DNA of 64,000 bases from Hydrogenovibrio sp. 3SP14C1 (GCF_029625905.1 NZ_JARTLM010000008.1:62001-126000); one strand, 5' to 3'. Positions 7,782 to 17,076 are shown, numbered from the stretch's first letter. The notes: a model not told the origin generated them from the sequence alone. Translations and numbers: made by a program.

Positions 7782-9467
7782 ATGCCTGATCAAACATCTC
7801 TTGATCCTACTTTAAGTTCGTCAAAAGCCGCGGAAGGTTCTCCGCTCCTAAAAAATCTAACCTCTTTATCGGTCGCCAAACAAGTCAGTTTGGTTATTGC
7901 ATTGGCTGCCAGTGTGGCTTTAGCGATCGGGATTATTCTTTGGTCTCAATCAACTAGCTATACCTTGTTATTTGGCAGCATGGATGCCAAAGACATGAAT
8001 GAAGTTATTCAGACGTTAGATCAAGAAAATGTGCCCTATAAAATTGAAGAAAACTCTGGCGCCATTCTCGTTCCAAATGAACAGGTTCATGCTTTACGCT
8101 TAAAGCTAGCCGCTCAAGGGTATCCGAAACAAGCACCAACTGGGTATCAAATTCTGGATATTGATCAGGGGTTCGGTATTTCTCAATTTAAAGAAACCAC
8201 TCGTTATCAGAGAGCGTTAGAGGGTGAGTTAGCGAAGTCGGTATCGAGCATTAATACAGTCAAGTCAGCCCGGGTTATTTTAGGGATGCCAAAACGTTCA
8301 GTTTTTGTTCGTAAACAACAAGAGCCTACTGCGTCAGTGACCGTTAAACTCTATCCGGGGCGTTCTTTGAATGAAGAGCAGGTCAGTGCGATTGTCTATT
8401 TAGTTTCTTCCAGTATTCCCAATATGAAACCCAAAGGGGTGACAGTCGTTGACCAGCAAGGAAACTTGCTAACCAGTGATTCACATTCTGGCATTATGAA
8501 TGTGAGTCTCAAGCAGCTTGGTTATACCCGTCAAGTTGAAGATACCCTTTCGCAAAGAATTATTCGTTTGTTGACTCCAGTTGCAGGTGGGGATCACAAA
8601 GTTAGAGCGCAGGTAACAGCTGAACTCGACTTTACCCAGCAAGAACAAACGCGTGAAAATTACGAACCGGATCCGGAAGCTATTCGATCCGAGCAAGAAA
8701 TAAAAGAAATTAATCGAAATGAAGGGCCTATGGGGATTCCCGGTGCTTTAACCAACCAGCCACCTCGTGCGGGACTCGCACCTGAAGAAGGTTATAAAGC
8801 TGAAAATGATCCTAATCTGAAAAACTCGAAAGAGAAGAAAACTAAAAACTATGAGCTGGATCGAACGGTCAGTCATATTAAAAACTCTGTCGGCAGCATT
8901 AGACGGTTGTCGGTTGCAGTGGTTTTGGATGATAAGTTAACAGTTGATGATAATGGTGGTACGGTTAGAACACCTTTGACAGAAGACGAATTACAACGTT
9001 ACCGCCGTCTAGTAAGCGATGCGGTTGGTCTGGATGAAGCTCGAGGGGATACTTTAAGTATTGTGAATGCTTCATTTATTCAAGAAAAACAGGAAGAGTT
9101 TGCAGGGCCTGAAATTTGGGAAGAACCTTGGTTCTGGACGTTGGTTAAGCAAGTCTTAGCAGGCCTGGCTGTTTTAATCATTATCTTCGGTGTCATTAGA
9201 CCGATGCTTAGAGATCTATCGAAGCGCGAAGAAATTGCGATGGACTATCCTGAGGATGTGCCAGAGGAAGAAGAAGAGCTTGAAAATGCAGATGAAATCT
9301 CTAGAGCATTAGAGCAAATGAATGAGGAAGTCGAACAGAAAGCCGAAGAGGTGGATGAAGACTCTGAAAAAGACAAAGAGATGCTTGAAAAAGTTAAAGC
9401 TGTTGTATCCGCTGATCCGAAACTAGCAGCGCATATCATCAAGCAATGGATGTCGAAGGGAGACTAA
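7782..9467 (+). CDS. fliF: FliF MS-ring protein
   Basis: FliF polymerises in the inner membrane into the MS ring, the base of the flagellar motor. The 561-residue product has two membrane segments (about 36-56, ASVALAIGIILWSQS region, and about 450-472, VLAGLAVLIIIFGVI). The periplasmic ring-building modules lie between them, including YQRALEGELAKSVSSINTVKSARV. The acidic cytoplasmic tail (PEDVPEEEEELENADE... to KLAAHIIKQWMSKGD) carries the FliG-binding helix. The length is typical. It ends one base before the fliG ATG. A CAGGCCTG core copy lies inside the second membrane segment. Confidence 0.96.
   Translation: MPDQTSLDPTLSSSKAAEGSPLLKNLTSLSVAKQVSLVIALAASVALAIGIILWSQSTSYTLLFGSMDAKDMNEVIQTLDQENVPYKIEENSGAILVPNEQVHALRLKLAAQGYPKQAPTGYQILDIDQGFGISQFKETTRYQRALEGELAKSVSSINTVKSARVILGMPKRSVFVRKQQEPTASVTVKLYPGRSLNEEQVSAIVYLVSSSIPNMKPKGVTVVDQQGNLLTSDSHSGIMNVSLKQLGYTRQVEDTLSQRIIRLLTPVAGGDHKVRAQVTAELDFTQQEQTRENYEPDPEAIRSEQEIKEINRNEGPMGIPGALTNQPPRAGLAPEEGYKAENDPNLKNSKEKKTKNYELDRTVSHIKNSVGSIRRLSVAVVLDDKLTVDDNGGTVRTPLTEDELQRYRRLVSDAVGLDEARGDTLSIVNASFIQEKQEEFAGPEIWEEPWFWTLVKQVLAGLAVLIIIFGVIRPMLRDLSKREEIAMDYPEDVPEEEEELENADEISRALEQMNEEVEQKAEEVDEDSEKDKEMLEKVKAVVSADPKLAAHIIKQWMSKGD
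9160..9167. repeat. Palindrome core CAGGCCTG in fliF
   Basis: Core with one more matching base on the right (GCAGGCCTGG). It encodes Ala-Gly-Leu within the second membrane segment of FliF. Confidence 0.75.
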
Positions 9468-9468
9468 C

Positions 9469-10488
9469 ATGGCAAGCTCTGAAATTGAAGAAATGGGTGA
9501 TGATAACCTTACAGGATTGGAAAAAACCTCCATTCTTTTGCTGGCACTGGGTAAAGAAACGGCTTCAAAAGTTTTAGGGCATCTCAACCCTAGAGAAGTC
9601 CAGCAAATTGGTACTGCGATGACTGGCGTGACGGATGTTTCTCATTCTGATATCCAAGTCGTGATGAAAAAGTTTTTAGATGAATTGGGTGAGGACGCGT
9701 TGGGTATCAACCCGACGGAATATGCTCAGTCATTAATGGTCGACGCGCTTGGAGAAGGTGGAGGCGGATTAATGGATGCAGCCATGCTTGGAGACCAGGT
9801 TAAAGGTCTTGAGGCATTGAAATGGATGCACCCTTCGACAATTTCCAATATGCTGCGAAATGAACACCCTCAGGTCGTTGCGATTGTTTTATCTTACTTT
9901 GAGCCTGATTTATCGGCTGAAATCTTATCGGGTATTCCTGAACGTTTTCAGTCAGAAGTTATCTATCGAATTGCGACACTTACAACAATTCAGCCAAGAG
10001 CTTTATTTGATTTGAACGATGTGCTAGAGCATGCTTCTAGTGATGGTGAAGGCGGTAAACTTGCTACGATTGGCGGTGAAAAGCGCGCTGCCGAAATCCT
10101 CAACCTAGTGGGTGGGGGTGTTGATTCTAGAGTATTGGATGACATTGCTGTTGAGCACGAAGACATTAGTAAAGCAATCCAAGACAAAATGTTCGTATTC
10201 GAAGATATCAGTGGTATCGAAGCACGTGGTATTCAAACCTTACTTGGTGAAGTGCCAACTGATGTGCTTAAAATCGCACTTAAAGGTGCGGATGATACGA
10301 TGACGGAACTTTTCTTGGCGAATATGTCTAAGCGTCAGGCTGAAATGCTACGAGAAGAGCTAGAAATGAGTGGGCCGGTGAAATTAAGCGATGTCGAAGA
10401 TGCTCAAAGAACGATTATTCAAACTGTGCGTCGTTTAGCTGATGAAGAGAAGTTAATGATGCCAGGTGGTGCAGAGGAATTTGTTTAA
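9469..10488 (+). CDS. fliG: FliG motor switch protein
   Basis: FliG is the rotor protein that interacts with MotA and couples ion flow to torque; it binds FliF at its N-terminus and FliM through its middle. The 339-residue product has the N-terminal armadillo-like domain (LTGLEKTSILLLALG), the middle EHPQV motif (LRNEHPQVVAIVLSYF) and the C-terminal torque helix (TLLGEVPTDVLKIALKGADD, MSKRQAEMLREELEMSGPVK). All signature motifs and the usual length are present. The start lies one base after the fliF stop, and the stop is directly followed by the fliH ATG, so the three are translated together. Confidence 0.97.
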   Translation: MASSEIEEMGDDNLTGLEKTSILLLALGKETASKVLGHLNPREVQQIGTAMTGVTDVSHSDIQVVMKKFLDELGEDALGINPTEYAQSLMVDALGEGGGGLMDAAMLGDQVKGLEALKWMHPSTISNMLRNEHPQVVAIVLSYFEPDLSAEILSGIPERFQSEVIYRIATLTTIQPRALFDLNDVLEHASSDGEGGKLATIGGEKRAAEILNLVGGGVDSRVLDDIAVEHEDISKAIQDKMFVFEDISGIEARGIQTLLGEVPTDVLKIALKGADDTMTELFLANMSKRQAEMLREELEMSGPVKLSDVEDAQRTIIQTVRRLADEEKLMMPGGAEEFV

Positions 10489-11319
10489 ATGGCTAACAAT
10501 CAACAGCCACTTGATCCAATGCCTCCGGTACCAGAAGAGGAAAATTTACCAGTCGCAAGTTTAATGCGAGCAGATGAGGTTTCTGAACCTGAAATTAAGG
10601 CGTTTCAATACACAGATCTTGAACAAGAAGAAGTTAAAAAAGAACAAAAGATTCGAGCAGATGTAAAAGACCAAATTCGTCGTGAACTTGAACCTGAGCT
10701 GGCTCGAAAAGCAAGCTTGCTTAAGAAAGAAGTATATGAAAAATCTCAAAAAGAAGGATATGATTCAGGGTATCAAGAAGGCTTAGAAAAAGGTCGAAGA
10801 GAAGCCTATGAAGCCGCCGAAAAAGAAGCTGATGCTGCGCTTTCCTCTCAAGTTAAATCTATTCAGAAACTACTGGAATCAATGAGCCAGCCCTACCAAG
10901 ATGTTTCTCAGAATATATTTGAATCATTATGTCGTTTATCCATTGATCTGGCTACTCGTATTGTTCCAGTAGAAGTAAAAATGCATAAAGAATGGGTTAT
11001 TGATGCGGTTCAAGAAGCGGTTCAAAAATTGCCCGATGATTCCGATTCGATTGATGTGTTTCTGAATTCATCAGATCTTGAAATTGTTGAGAAATACCTC
11101 CAATCAAATCAAAAAAATTGGCGTTTAATAGCCGATGATCTTCTTCAAGAAGGCACTTGTCGTATTAAACAAAATTCTTCAATCGTTATGAATGATTGGA
11201 AAAGTCGAATGGATGAACTTTTAGGCGATACAGAGTCTCTTTTTAAAAAAATTGCAAAAGAGCCGAATAAAGTTTTGAATTCAAACTCTCAGGCTTCGAC
11301 TCCATCAGAAGACAATTAG
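10489..11319 (+). CDS. fliH: FliH regulator of the flagellar export ATPase
   Basis: FliH dimers bind FliI and dock it to the export gate and the C ring. The 276-residue product has a disordered acidic N-terminus, a long charged coiled coil (about 45-125) with GxxxG-like repeats (EGYDSGYQEGLEKGRREAYE) characteristic of FliH, and a C-terminal globular domain (CRLSIDLATRIVPVEVKMHKE, then LNSSDLEIVEKYL and LQEGTCRIKQNSSIVMNDW). The ATG directly follows the fliG TAA without spacing. fliI follows after 13 bases. The product belongs to the FliH/YscL family; its place between fliG and fliI settles the flagellar assignment. Confidence 0.93.
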   Translation: MANNQQPLDPMPPVPEEENLPVASLMRADEVSEPEIKAFQYTDLEQEEVKKEQKIRADVKDQIRRELEPELARKASLLKKEVYEKSQKEGYDSGYQEGLEKGRREAYEAAEKEADAALSSQVKSIQKLLESMSQPYQDVSQNIFESLCRLSIDLATRIVPVEVKMHKEWVIDAVQEAVQKLPDDSDSIDVFLNSSDLEIVEKYLQSNQKNWRLIADDLLQEGTCRIKQNSSIVMNDWKSRMDELLGDTESLFKKIAKEPNKVLNSNSQASTPSEDN

Positions 11320-11332
11320 CTGAGAGGCCACA

Positions 11333-12673
11333 ATGATTAAACAACTTTTTAATCAGTATTTACATTACAAGTTTTCAGAGCTGTCCGAACAAATTCCTCA
11401 TAAACCTAAGCTTCAAATAGAAGGCCGATTGGTTCGAATGGTGGGAATGACGTTGGAAGTTGTCGGAACCTACGCGCCTATCGGATCTCGCTGTCAGGTT
11501 TTTTCTAAAAATGAATCTCCTATCGAAGCTGAAGTTGTTGGGTTTAACAATGATCGGCTTTTTTTAATGCCCATTGGTAAGCTTCATGGACTTGAGCCGA
11601 ATGCTCGGGTTGTACCTGTTTCAGGTGGGGTAAAGGTTGGTGTTAGTTCTTCAATGTTGGGAAGGATCGTCGATGGGTCTGGTAGTCCACTGGATGACAA
11701 AGGACCAATCTCTTTTGAGAAAAAAGTCTCTTTGCATGGGGATAAAATTAACCCACTTCATCGAGCCCCTATTGAAGAACCTTTGGACGTAGGAATTAAA
11801 ACGATTAATGGACTTTTAACGCTGGGTAAAGGCCAAAGGGTTGGTCTCTTAGCGGGTACGGGGGTAGGTAAAAGTGTCTTGCTAGGGATGATGACTCGTT
11901 TTACCGATGCTGAAGTTGTTGTCGTCGGTCTGGTCGGAGAGCGTGGTCGTGAAGTTAATGATTTTATTAGAAATAATCTTGGTGAAGAAGGTTTAAAGCG
12001 ATCTGTTGTTGTTGCAACACCTGCTGATGATCCGCCTCTGATGCGTTTACACGGCGCAATGTTGGCAACTTCAATTGCTGAGTATTTTAGAGATCAAGGA
12101 AAAAGTGTTTTGCTTTTGATGGACTCTTTAACGCGCTTTGCTCAAGCTCAGCGGGAAATTGCTTTAGCGGTGGGAGAGCCTCCAGCAAGTAAAGGGTATC
12201 CTCCTTCGGTATTTGCCAAGCTTCCTCAACTGGTTGAAAGAGCAGGAAATGGAGCCTCTCATTCCGGTTCTATCACGGCTATTTATACGGTGTTGGCTGA
12301 AGGGGATGATGAAAATGATCCAGTTGTGGATTCTGCTAGAGGGGTATTAGATGGTCATATTTTATTGTCTAGACAAATAGCTGATTCTGGACGATATCCA
12401 GCAATTGATATTGAGTCATCGATCAGTCGCGTGATGATTGATGTTGTTCCTTCGCATCAAACTCGGTTAGCACGAAGATTTAAGCAGCTTTATTCTACTT
12501 ATCAGCAAAACCAGGATTTAATTAGTATTGGGGCCTATCGAAAAGGAAATGATGCGGCGATTGATGAGGCGATTGAAAAAAATCATCAATTGAGTGATTT
12601 TTTATCTCAATCAATTGAGGAATCCTTTTCTGTTAAAGAAAGTTTGTCGGCACTTGAGTCAGTTCTTTCTTAA
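11333..12673 (+). CDS. fliI: FliI flagellar export ATPase
   Basis: FliI is the F1-beta-like ATPase that helps unfold and deliver export substrates. The 446-residue product has the P-loop AGTGVGKS near residue 185, the Walker B region VLLLMDSLTRFAQAQREIALAVGEPP and the signature PPSVFAKLPQLVERAG. The N-terminal barrel (GRLVRMVGMTLEVVG) matches FliI rather than ATP synthase subunits. Length is typical (about 440-457). A GAGAGGCC stretch ahead of the ATG serves as a modest ribosome site. It lies between fliH and fliJ in the conserved order. Confidence 0.97.
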   Translation: MIKQLFNQYLHYKFSELSEQIPHKPKLQIEGRLVRMVGMTLEVVGTYAPIGSRCQVFSKNESPIEAEVVGFNNDRLFLMPIGKLHGLEPNARVVPVSGGVKVGVSSSMLGRIVDGSGSPLDDKGPISFEKKVSLHGDKINPLHRAPIEEPLDVGIKTINGLLTLGKGQRVGLLAGTGVGKSVLLGMMTRFTDAEVVVVGLVGERGREVNDFIRNNLGEEGLKRSVVVATPADDPPLMRLHGAMLATSIAEYFRDQGKSVLLLMDSLTRFAQAQREIALAVGEPPASKGYPPSVFAKLPQLVERAGNGASHSGSITAIYTVLAEGDDENDPVVDSARGVLDGHILLSRQIADSGRYPAIDIESSISRVMIDVVPSHQTRLARRFKQLYSTYQQNQDLISIGAYRKGNDAAIDEAIEKNHQLSDFLSQSIEESFSVKESLSALESVLS

Positions 12674-12701
12674 TATTTGATTATTACCTAGGTGTTTCTA
12701 A

Positions 12702-13151
12702 GTGGCTAAGTCAAAAGTAAAACGTTTTGAGATGTTGGTCGAATTGGCTCAAAACGAGCTAGATAAAGCACAAGAAACGTTTGTAACCATTCGCCAACAG
12801 TTAGATAGTAGCCAGGAACAACTCAATTCATTAACAGAATATCAGGCTAATCATTTAACTAAGTTTCATAATGAAAAACAAGTCAACGCAGCCCAGCTTC
12901 AAACAACACAAGCTTTTGTTGATAAAGTTAATAAAGCTATTCTGTCCCAAAAAAATCAAATTGAACATATGACGCATGCCTTAGAAAAAGCCCATGAAGC
13001 TTGGATTGAAAAACGCGCTCGTCATCAAGCCTTGAAAACTGTTCACTTAAAATTAAAACGAGATGAGAGCGTTAAGCTCGATAAACAAGAGCAAAAAATG
13101 CTTGATGAGCTGGCTTCACAACGGTTTGTTCAAACCCAATCTTCTGAGTAA
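12702..13151 (+). CDS. fliJ: FliJ export chaperone-like stalk protein
   Basis: FliJ forms the coiled-coil stalk inserted in the FliI ring, similar to the gamma subunit of ATP synthase, and recycles export chaperones. The 149-residue product is almost entirely a two-stranded coiled coil, from about 5 to 140, rich in Lys, Glu and Gln. Sequence conservation in FliJ is low, so size, coiled-coil content and the place directly after fliI carry the call. Translation starts at GTG 12702, eight bases after AGGTG. After the gene comes a 67-base spacer with a sigma-54 promoter, so fliK can be transcribed separately from fliE-J. Confidence 0.88.
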   Translation: MAKSKVKRFEMLVELAQNELDKAQETFVTIRQQLDSSQEQLNSLTEYQANHLTKFHNEKQVNAAQLQTTQAFVDKVNKAILSQKNQIEHMTHALEKAHEAWIEKRARHQALKTVHLKLKRDESVKLDKQEQKMLDELASQRFVQTQSSE

Positions 13152-13178
13152 ATAGCTTTTAGAAAGGTTTTATTAAGT

Positions 13179-13194
13179 TGGCTTGCATGTTGCT
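13179..13194 (+). promoter_or_regulatory. Sigma-54 promoter of fliK
   Basis: TGGCTTGCATGTTGCT has GG (13180-13181) and GC (13192-13193) ten bases apart with a TTGCT -12 element; the -24 part is TGGCTT rather than TGGCAC. The start would be near 13205, very close to the fliK start codons. Confidence 0.65.
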
Positions 13195-13218
13195 TAAACC
13201 TGTTTAAATAGAAATCAT

Positions 13219-15129
13219 ATGGAATATACAATGATTGAACAAACTCCAGTGTTGAATATAGCAAACGGCAAGTCAAAAGCCGCTTTACCTGTTGCGGATA
13301 CAGAAGGACGGCAATCTTTGCCGAAAACGGCGAGTACATTTTCAGAAGCGTTGGAAAATGCCGGTAAACCTTTTGAAAAGACCTCTTCAGAAACAAAAAT
13401 GCCATTTTCAGAAATTCAAGTTGATGTTGCAACGGTTCAAGCAGATGAAAGCGCTGTTAATTCTGGTTCAGAAAAACTATTACAGATTGATTCAGATACC
13501 AAAATTGATTTAGAAGCGGTTCTAAAGCAGATTAATCGTCATTCAGATGGTAAATCAGATACAAAATCTGATGCAAAAGACAAGCCAGAGGGTGTTCAAA
13601 GTGCTTTAAGTTCAGACTCGATTGTAGAAGAACAACTTAAAAATATACCAGAAGAGAAAGGAAACACCACTGAAGTACGACAAGAATCTGATTCTAGCTT
13701 AACTTCTAAACTAGAAGGTGAGAATGTACCTGTCACGAATGGTACCGATGAAAAAGTAAATCATACTGAAAAAGGGTGTACTGAAAAAACGGAACAAGTT
13801 GACGATGTGCATTCTATGATTGTGAGTGCAAAGGTTGATAAAACAGATTCAGTTGAAGAGATTAAGAGTACGGTTTTAAGTGATAAAACCAATGATGATG
13901 CAAAAGATACAAATATAAAAACGCGAGCGCAAGAACAAGAGGTTTCTAATTTAACGGAGATAAAAGATAAAACTGAACAAACTAACCCAAAAGAAAAATT
14001 ATTGACGCCTTCTTCCGTTGAGTCAGAAAAAACACAGTCTGAAGCAGCGGTAGTGACTCGTTCGGTTACCTCCACCAAGATGGATGCAGAAACTCAATCT
14101 CAACCTCAACCTCAACCTCAACCTCAACCTCAACCTCAACCTCAACCTCAACCTCAACCGGTAGCGGCTCAGGTTACAGAAGATGGTATGCAGCAAGTCT
14201 ATACAAAAGATGATAAAACAGTGACTTCTCAGCATAGTTCACAAGAAAAACGCGCTGAGATAGCGGGTAATAATCCGATGCAGTCATTTGATAGATCATC
14301 TGAACAAGCACACGACAAGAGAGCAACGATTGCAGATGATAAATTGCGGGCTTCTGTTCATAAGGATTCAAATACGCCAGCTAATAATGAGTTGAAGCAT
14401 TCTAAAGTAGATTCAAGTAATCAAGCAGGGAATGGATCAAATTCAAATTCGCAGGGTAGTTCTAACCAAGGACAATCATCACAACAGAACTCACAAGGTC
14501 AACAATTTTCTCAGCAGCAGCAACAAATGTTAAGTCAGTTGCAAAAACAACAAGTCACTAAAGAGCATCAAGAAGTTTTAAAAAGCTTTAATGATGCTTT
14601 AAGTACTGAAGCACAAAAAGCTGAAAAAACTGAAAAGATTATTGGAAACTTAGGGGTTGGTTTTGATTCAAGAAATCAATTGCCAGCTGGTCTGCAAGTG
14701 ATTTCACAAGGGGTTAGAACACCTCAGTGGGGACATGCTTTAGGGCACCGTGTTACTTACATGGCAAATAACAAAATACAAGAGGCAAAAATTACCCTCA
14801 ATCCGGAAAAACTAGGTCCTATCCAAGTAAAGCTTAATATAGATAAAGATCAGCAAGTGCATGTTTCTATGACCGCTCAACATGGTGCGACCCGTGAAGC
14901 GATTGAAAATGCAATGCCTAGACTTAAAGAGATGTTAGAAGCCGCGGGGATCGGGTTTGGTTCTTTGGATGTGAAAGATGAAAGAGCATCTTCAGAGAAT
15001 GATAATGAAGAACATCAGAAACAACAAGGGCTTCGCGGGTCAGCATCGTCTGAAATAGAAAGTGACTCGCAGGACGAGTCTGCTGTCGTTCAAAGTTCAA
15101 ATAACAATATAGTAGATTATTACGCTTAA
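13219..15129 (+). CDS. fliK: FliK hook-length control protein
   Basis: FliK acts as a ruler during hook assembly and switches export specificity at the right length. The 636-residue product has a long, low-complexity, acidic Ser/Lys/Glu/Gln-rich ruler region (about 1-470) containing a Gln-Pro tandem repeat (about 293-315), then a Gln/Asn/Ser-rich stretch. The conserved C-terminal hook-control domain (about 500-585) has ITLNPEKLGPIQVKLNIDKD and MPRLKEMLEAAGI, the FliK/Flg_hook signature. An alternative start at ATG 13231 has a better-placed GGAA and may be the true one. The ruler is unusually long. Its own sigma-54 site lies 25 bases upstream. Confidence 0.92.
   Translation: MEYTMIEQTPVLNIANGKSKAALPVADTEGRQSLPKTASTFSEALENAGKPFEKTSSETKMPFSEIQVDVATVQADESAVNSGSEKLLQIDSDTKIDLEAVLKQINRHSDGKSDTKSDAKDKPEGVQSALSSDSIVEEQLKNIPEEKGNTTEVRQESDSSLTSKLEGENVPVTNGTDEKVNHTEKGCTEKTEQVDDVHSMIVSAKVDKTDSVEEIKSTVLSDKTNDDAKDTNIKTRAQEQEVSNLTEIKDKTEQTNPKEKLLTPSSVESEKTQSEAAVVTRSVTSTKMDAETQSQPQPQPQPQPQPQPQPQPQPVAAQVTEDGMQQVYTKDDKTVTSQHSSQEKRAEIAGNNPMQSFDRSSEQAHDKRATIADDKLRASVHKDSNTPANNELKHSKVDSSNQAGNGSNSNSQGSSNQGQSSQQNSQGQQFSQQQQQMLSQLQKQQVTKEHQEVLKSFNDALSTEAQKAEKTEKIIGNLGVGFDSRNQLPAGLQVISQGVRTPQWGHALGHRVTYMANNKIQEAKITLNPEKLGPIQVKLNIDKDQQVHVSMTAQHGATREAIENAMPRLKEMLEAAGIGFGSLDVKDERASSENDNEEHQKQQGLRGSASSEIESDSQDESAVVQSSNNNIVDYYA
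14095..14160 (+). repeat. In-frame CAACCT hexanucleotide tandem repeat inside fliK
   Basis: Nine perfect CAACCT units (14101-14154) are flanked by CAATCT before and CAACCG after, giving eleven Gln-Pro/Ser units. Because the unit is six bases, changes in copy number alter the length of the ruler region without shifting the frame. Slipped-strand variation here could therefore change FliK length. Confidence 0.95.
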
Positions 15130-15148
15130 GTAAGTGAAAGGAATAAGC

Positions 15149-16144
15149 ATGAAATTACATCAACGATTGGTTATGGCGGGAGCTAGTCTATTATCAACTT
15201 CTGCATTTTCACAATCAGAAGTGGTTGGAGTGCCTGTAGCAGGGGTTGCTTTAATTGCAATTGCTGTCGGGGCTGTTGTTGCAGGTGCTTTGGTTTACTT
15301 GGTATGGTGTAATAAACCAGGTGTTTGTGATCAGGCGTCTTTAATTGATACGCTTGACAAGCTTATTTCAAGTGATGCTAGTTTTTTTCCTATTTCAGAT
15401 GAAAATACCGATCCAAAATTGCAAGCAAGCATCAATCAATTGTTATCGAAAGCGAATGAGAGTATTAATTCAAAGCAAGATGAAGTTGATGCGGCTCATT
15501 CTCAAATTGCAACCTTAGAGAGTCAAATTGAAGAGTTAAACGAAGCTTTGGCAGCTGCTCATGCAGAACAGGCTCAGACTAAAAGTCATGAGTCGATTGT
15601 GGATGCCTCTGGATTAGTGAGCTTATCTAAACATTTATCAACCGTTGTTGATCAAATGAGTACAGGAACAAATGAAGGAATGGTATCCGCTTCTAACGTT
15701 ATTTCAGAAGTGAGCGGGTTGACGGATGAAGTAACGCATGCCTCTACGGTCATAAAAGAACTTGAAGAAGATAGTAATAACATTGGAACTGTGCTTGTTT
15801 TGATTCGAGATATAGCAGAGCAAACAAACTTATTGGCTTTGAATGCGGCCATTGAAGCTGCTCGAGCGGGTGAGCATGGACGCGGGTTTGCGGTTGTTGC
15901 AGATGAGGTAAGAATCTTGGCTGGAAAAACACAACATGCAACGACTGATATTCAAAAAATTATCGAAGAGCTACAGCAAAGAGCACGTAATGCAGTAGAG
16001 GTTATGGGGAATGGTCAAGAAAGGGTTGAAACAACCCAGATGCAGGCTGGAAAAGTAAATGATTTTTTGCATGAAATCGAAGATAATCTGTCACAATTGA
16101 AAACCGCTCAAGAAGCACTGTCACAAGCAGTAAATAGCTTTTAA
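15149..16144 (+). CDS. Small membrane-anchored chemoreceptor-like protein without a sensor domain
   Basis: A 331-residue protein carrying the methyl-accepting chemotaxis signalling hairpin: [20 protein letters not shown], then [17 protein letters not shown], which contacts CheA/CheW. Before it are only a signal-peptide-like segment (1-21), one further hydrophobic segment (about 25-50, [21 protein letters not shown]), a short Cys-containing stretch and a coiled coil. There is no recognisable periplasmic ligand domain and no HAMP. The ATG at 15149 is preferred over an upstream GTG at 15134 because AAGGA lies seven bases before it. It is encoded 19 bases after fliK and 49 before motA, so it is probably co-transcribed with the motor genes. 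Its ligand or cue is unknown. Confidence 0.8.
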   Translation: MKLHQRLVMAGASLLSTSAFSQSEVVGVPVAGVALIAIAVGAVVAGALVYLVWCNKPGVCDQASLIDTLDKLISSDASFFPISDENTDPKLQASINQLLSKANESINSKQDEVDAAHSQIATLESQIEELNEALAAAHAEQAQTKSHESIVDASGLVSLSKHLSTVVDQMSTGTNEGMVSASNVISEVSGLTDEVTHASTVIKELEEDSNNIGTVLVLIRDIAEQTNLLALNAAIEAARAGEHGRGFAVVADEVRILAGKTQHATTDIQKIIEELQQRARNAVEVMGNGQERVETTQMQAGKVNDFLHEIEDNLSQLKTAQEALSQAVNSF

Positions 16145-16193
16145 ACTTTTTTGGAATTAGTGTGGTAAATAAAAAAAATAACAAGGCTCTAAT

Positions 16194-17045
16194 ATGAAAG
16201 CAATCGTCGGAACAATAGTGGTGTTTGGATCTCTACTAGGGGGGTATCTTCCTCATGGTAGTATTGGAATTTTAATCCAGCCATTAGAAGTCTTGATTAT
16301 TTGTGGGAGTGCATTAGGGGCTTTTATTATTGCGAACCCAGGTTGGGTGGTTAAGAAGAGTTTCAGTGGCGCATTAGGGTTAGCAAAGCCTGATCCATAT
16401 AACAAAGAGGCTTATCTAGAACTTTTAGGGTTAATGTTCAGAATCTTTAATAAAGCACGACGTGAAGGGTTGATGGCAATTGAAGCCGATGTTGAAGAAC
16501 CTCGTTCAAGTGAGTTATTTAATGCTTCACCTAAAGTAGCATCTGATCATCATGCAGTTGATTTTATTTGTGATTATTTGAGATTAATGATTAGTGGGGC
16601 GAGCAATCCTTATCAACTAGAAGATTTGATGATTTTAGAAATGGATATTCATCATCATGAAGCGGCAGCGCCTGCCGAAGCTGTTGGTAAAGTTGCGGAA
16701 GCACTTCCTGGTTTCGGTATCGTCGCCGCGGTATTGGGGATTATCGTTACGATGGGGTATTTGGATGCCGGGCCGTTAGAAATCGCACATCATATGTCGG
16801 TTGCTTTGGTGGGAACCTTTTTAGGGATATTAGTTGCTTATGGGGTGGTTGGGCCAATTTCATCTGATATGGCGAATAGAGCGCATAATGAAGGCGCTTA
16901 TTTTGGCACGATTAAAACCTGCTTAATGGCAAACCTGAATGGATATGCGCCACAAATTGCGGTTGAGTTTGGACGAAAAGCGATTCCAGGTTCTGAAAGA
17001 CCTGCTTTCCAAGAAGTAGAAGAGTTTTTACAAACACAAAAATAA
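16194..17045 (+). CDS. motA: MotA stator protein, proton-type
   Basis: MotA forms the ion channel with MotB and pushes on FliG. The 283-residue product has four membrane segments (about 5-22, 30-48, 170-192, 200-222), the cytoplasmic loop with FNKARREGLMAIEADVE carrying the conserved R and E residues that touch FliG, and ALPGFGIVAAVLGIIVTMG with the conserved proline before segment 3. Length matches the longer MotA subfamily of Escherichia and Pseudomonas. It is followed after 31 bases by motB. Having motAB inside the fliK-fliL interval is a less usual arrangement; in enterics they sit beside cheA. Confidence 0.94.
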   Translation: MKAIVGTIVVFGSLLGGYLPHGSIGILIQPLEVLIICGSALGAFIIANPGWVVKKSFSGALGLAKPDPYNKEAYLELLGLMFRIFNKARREGLMAIEADVEEPRSSELFNASPKVASDHHAVDFICDYLRLMISGASNPYQLEDLMILEMDIHHHEAAAPAEAVGKVAEALPGFGIVAAVLGIIVTMGYLDAGPLEIAHHMSVALVGTFLGILVAYGVVGPISSDMANRAHNEGAYFGTIKTCLMANLNGYAPQIAVEFGRKAIPGSERPAFQEVEEFLQTQK

Positions 17046-17076
17046 TAACGCTTAGCGATATACCGAGTAAAAGCAA

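Noticed and set aside
14095..14160. Regular repeat considered as a CRISPR-like array
   Set aside because: The unit is six bases with no spacers and it is in frame within fliK.
13761..14371. Minus-strand frames opposite fliK, one rich in alternating Arg-Leu
   Set aside because: They are the complement of the low-complexity ruler and the CAACCT repeat; no start signals or family resemblance.
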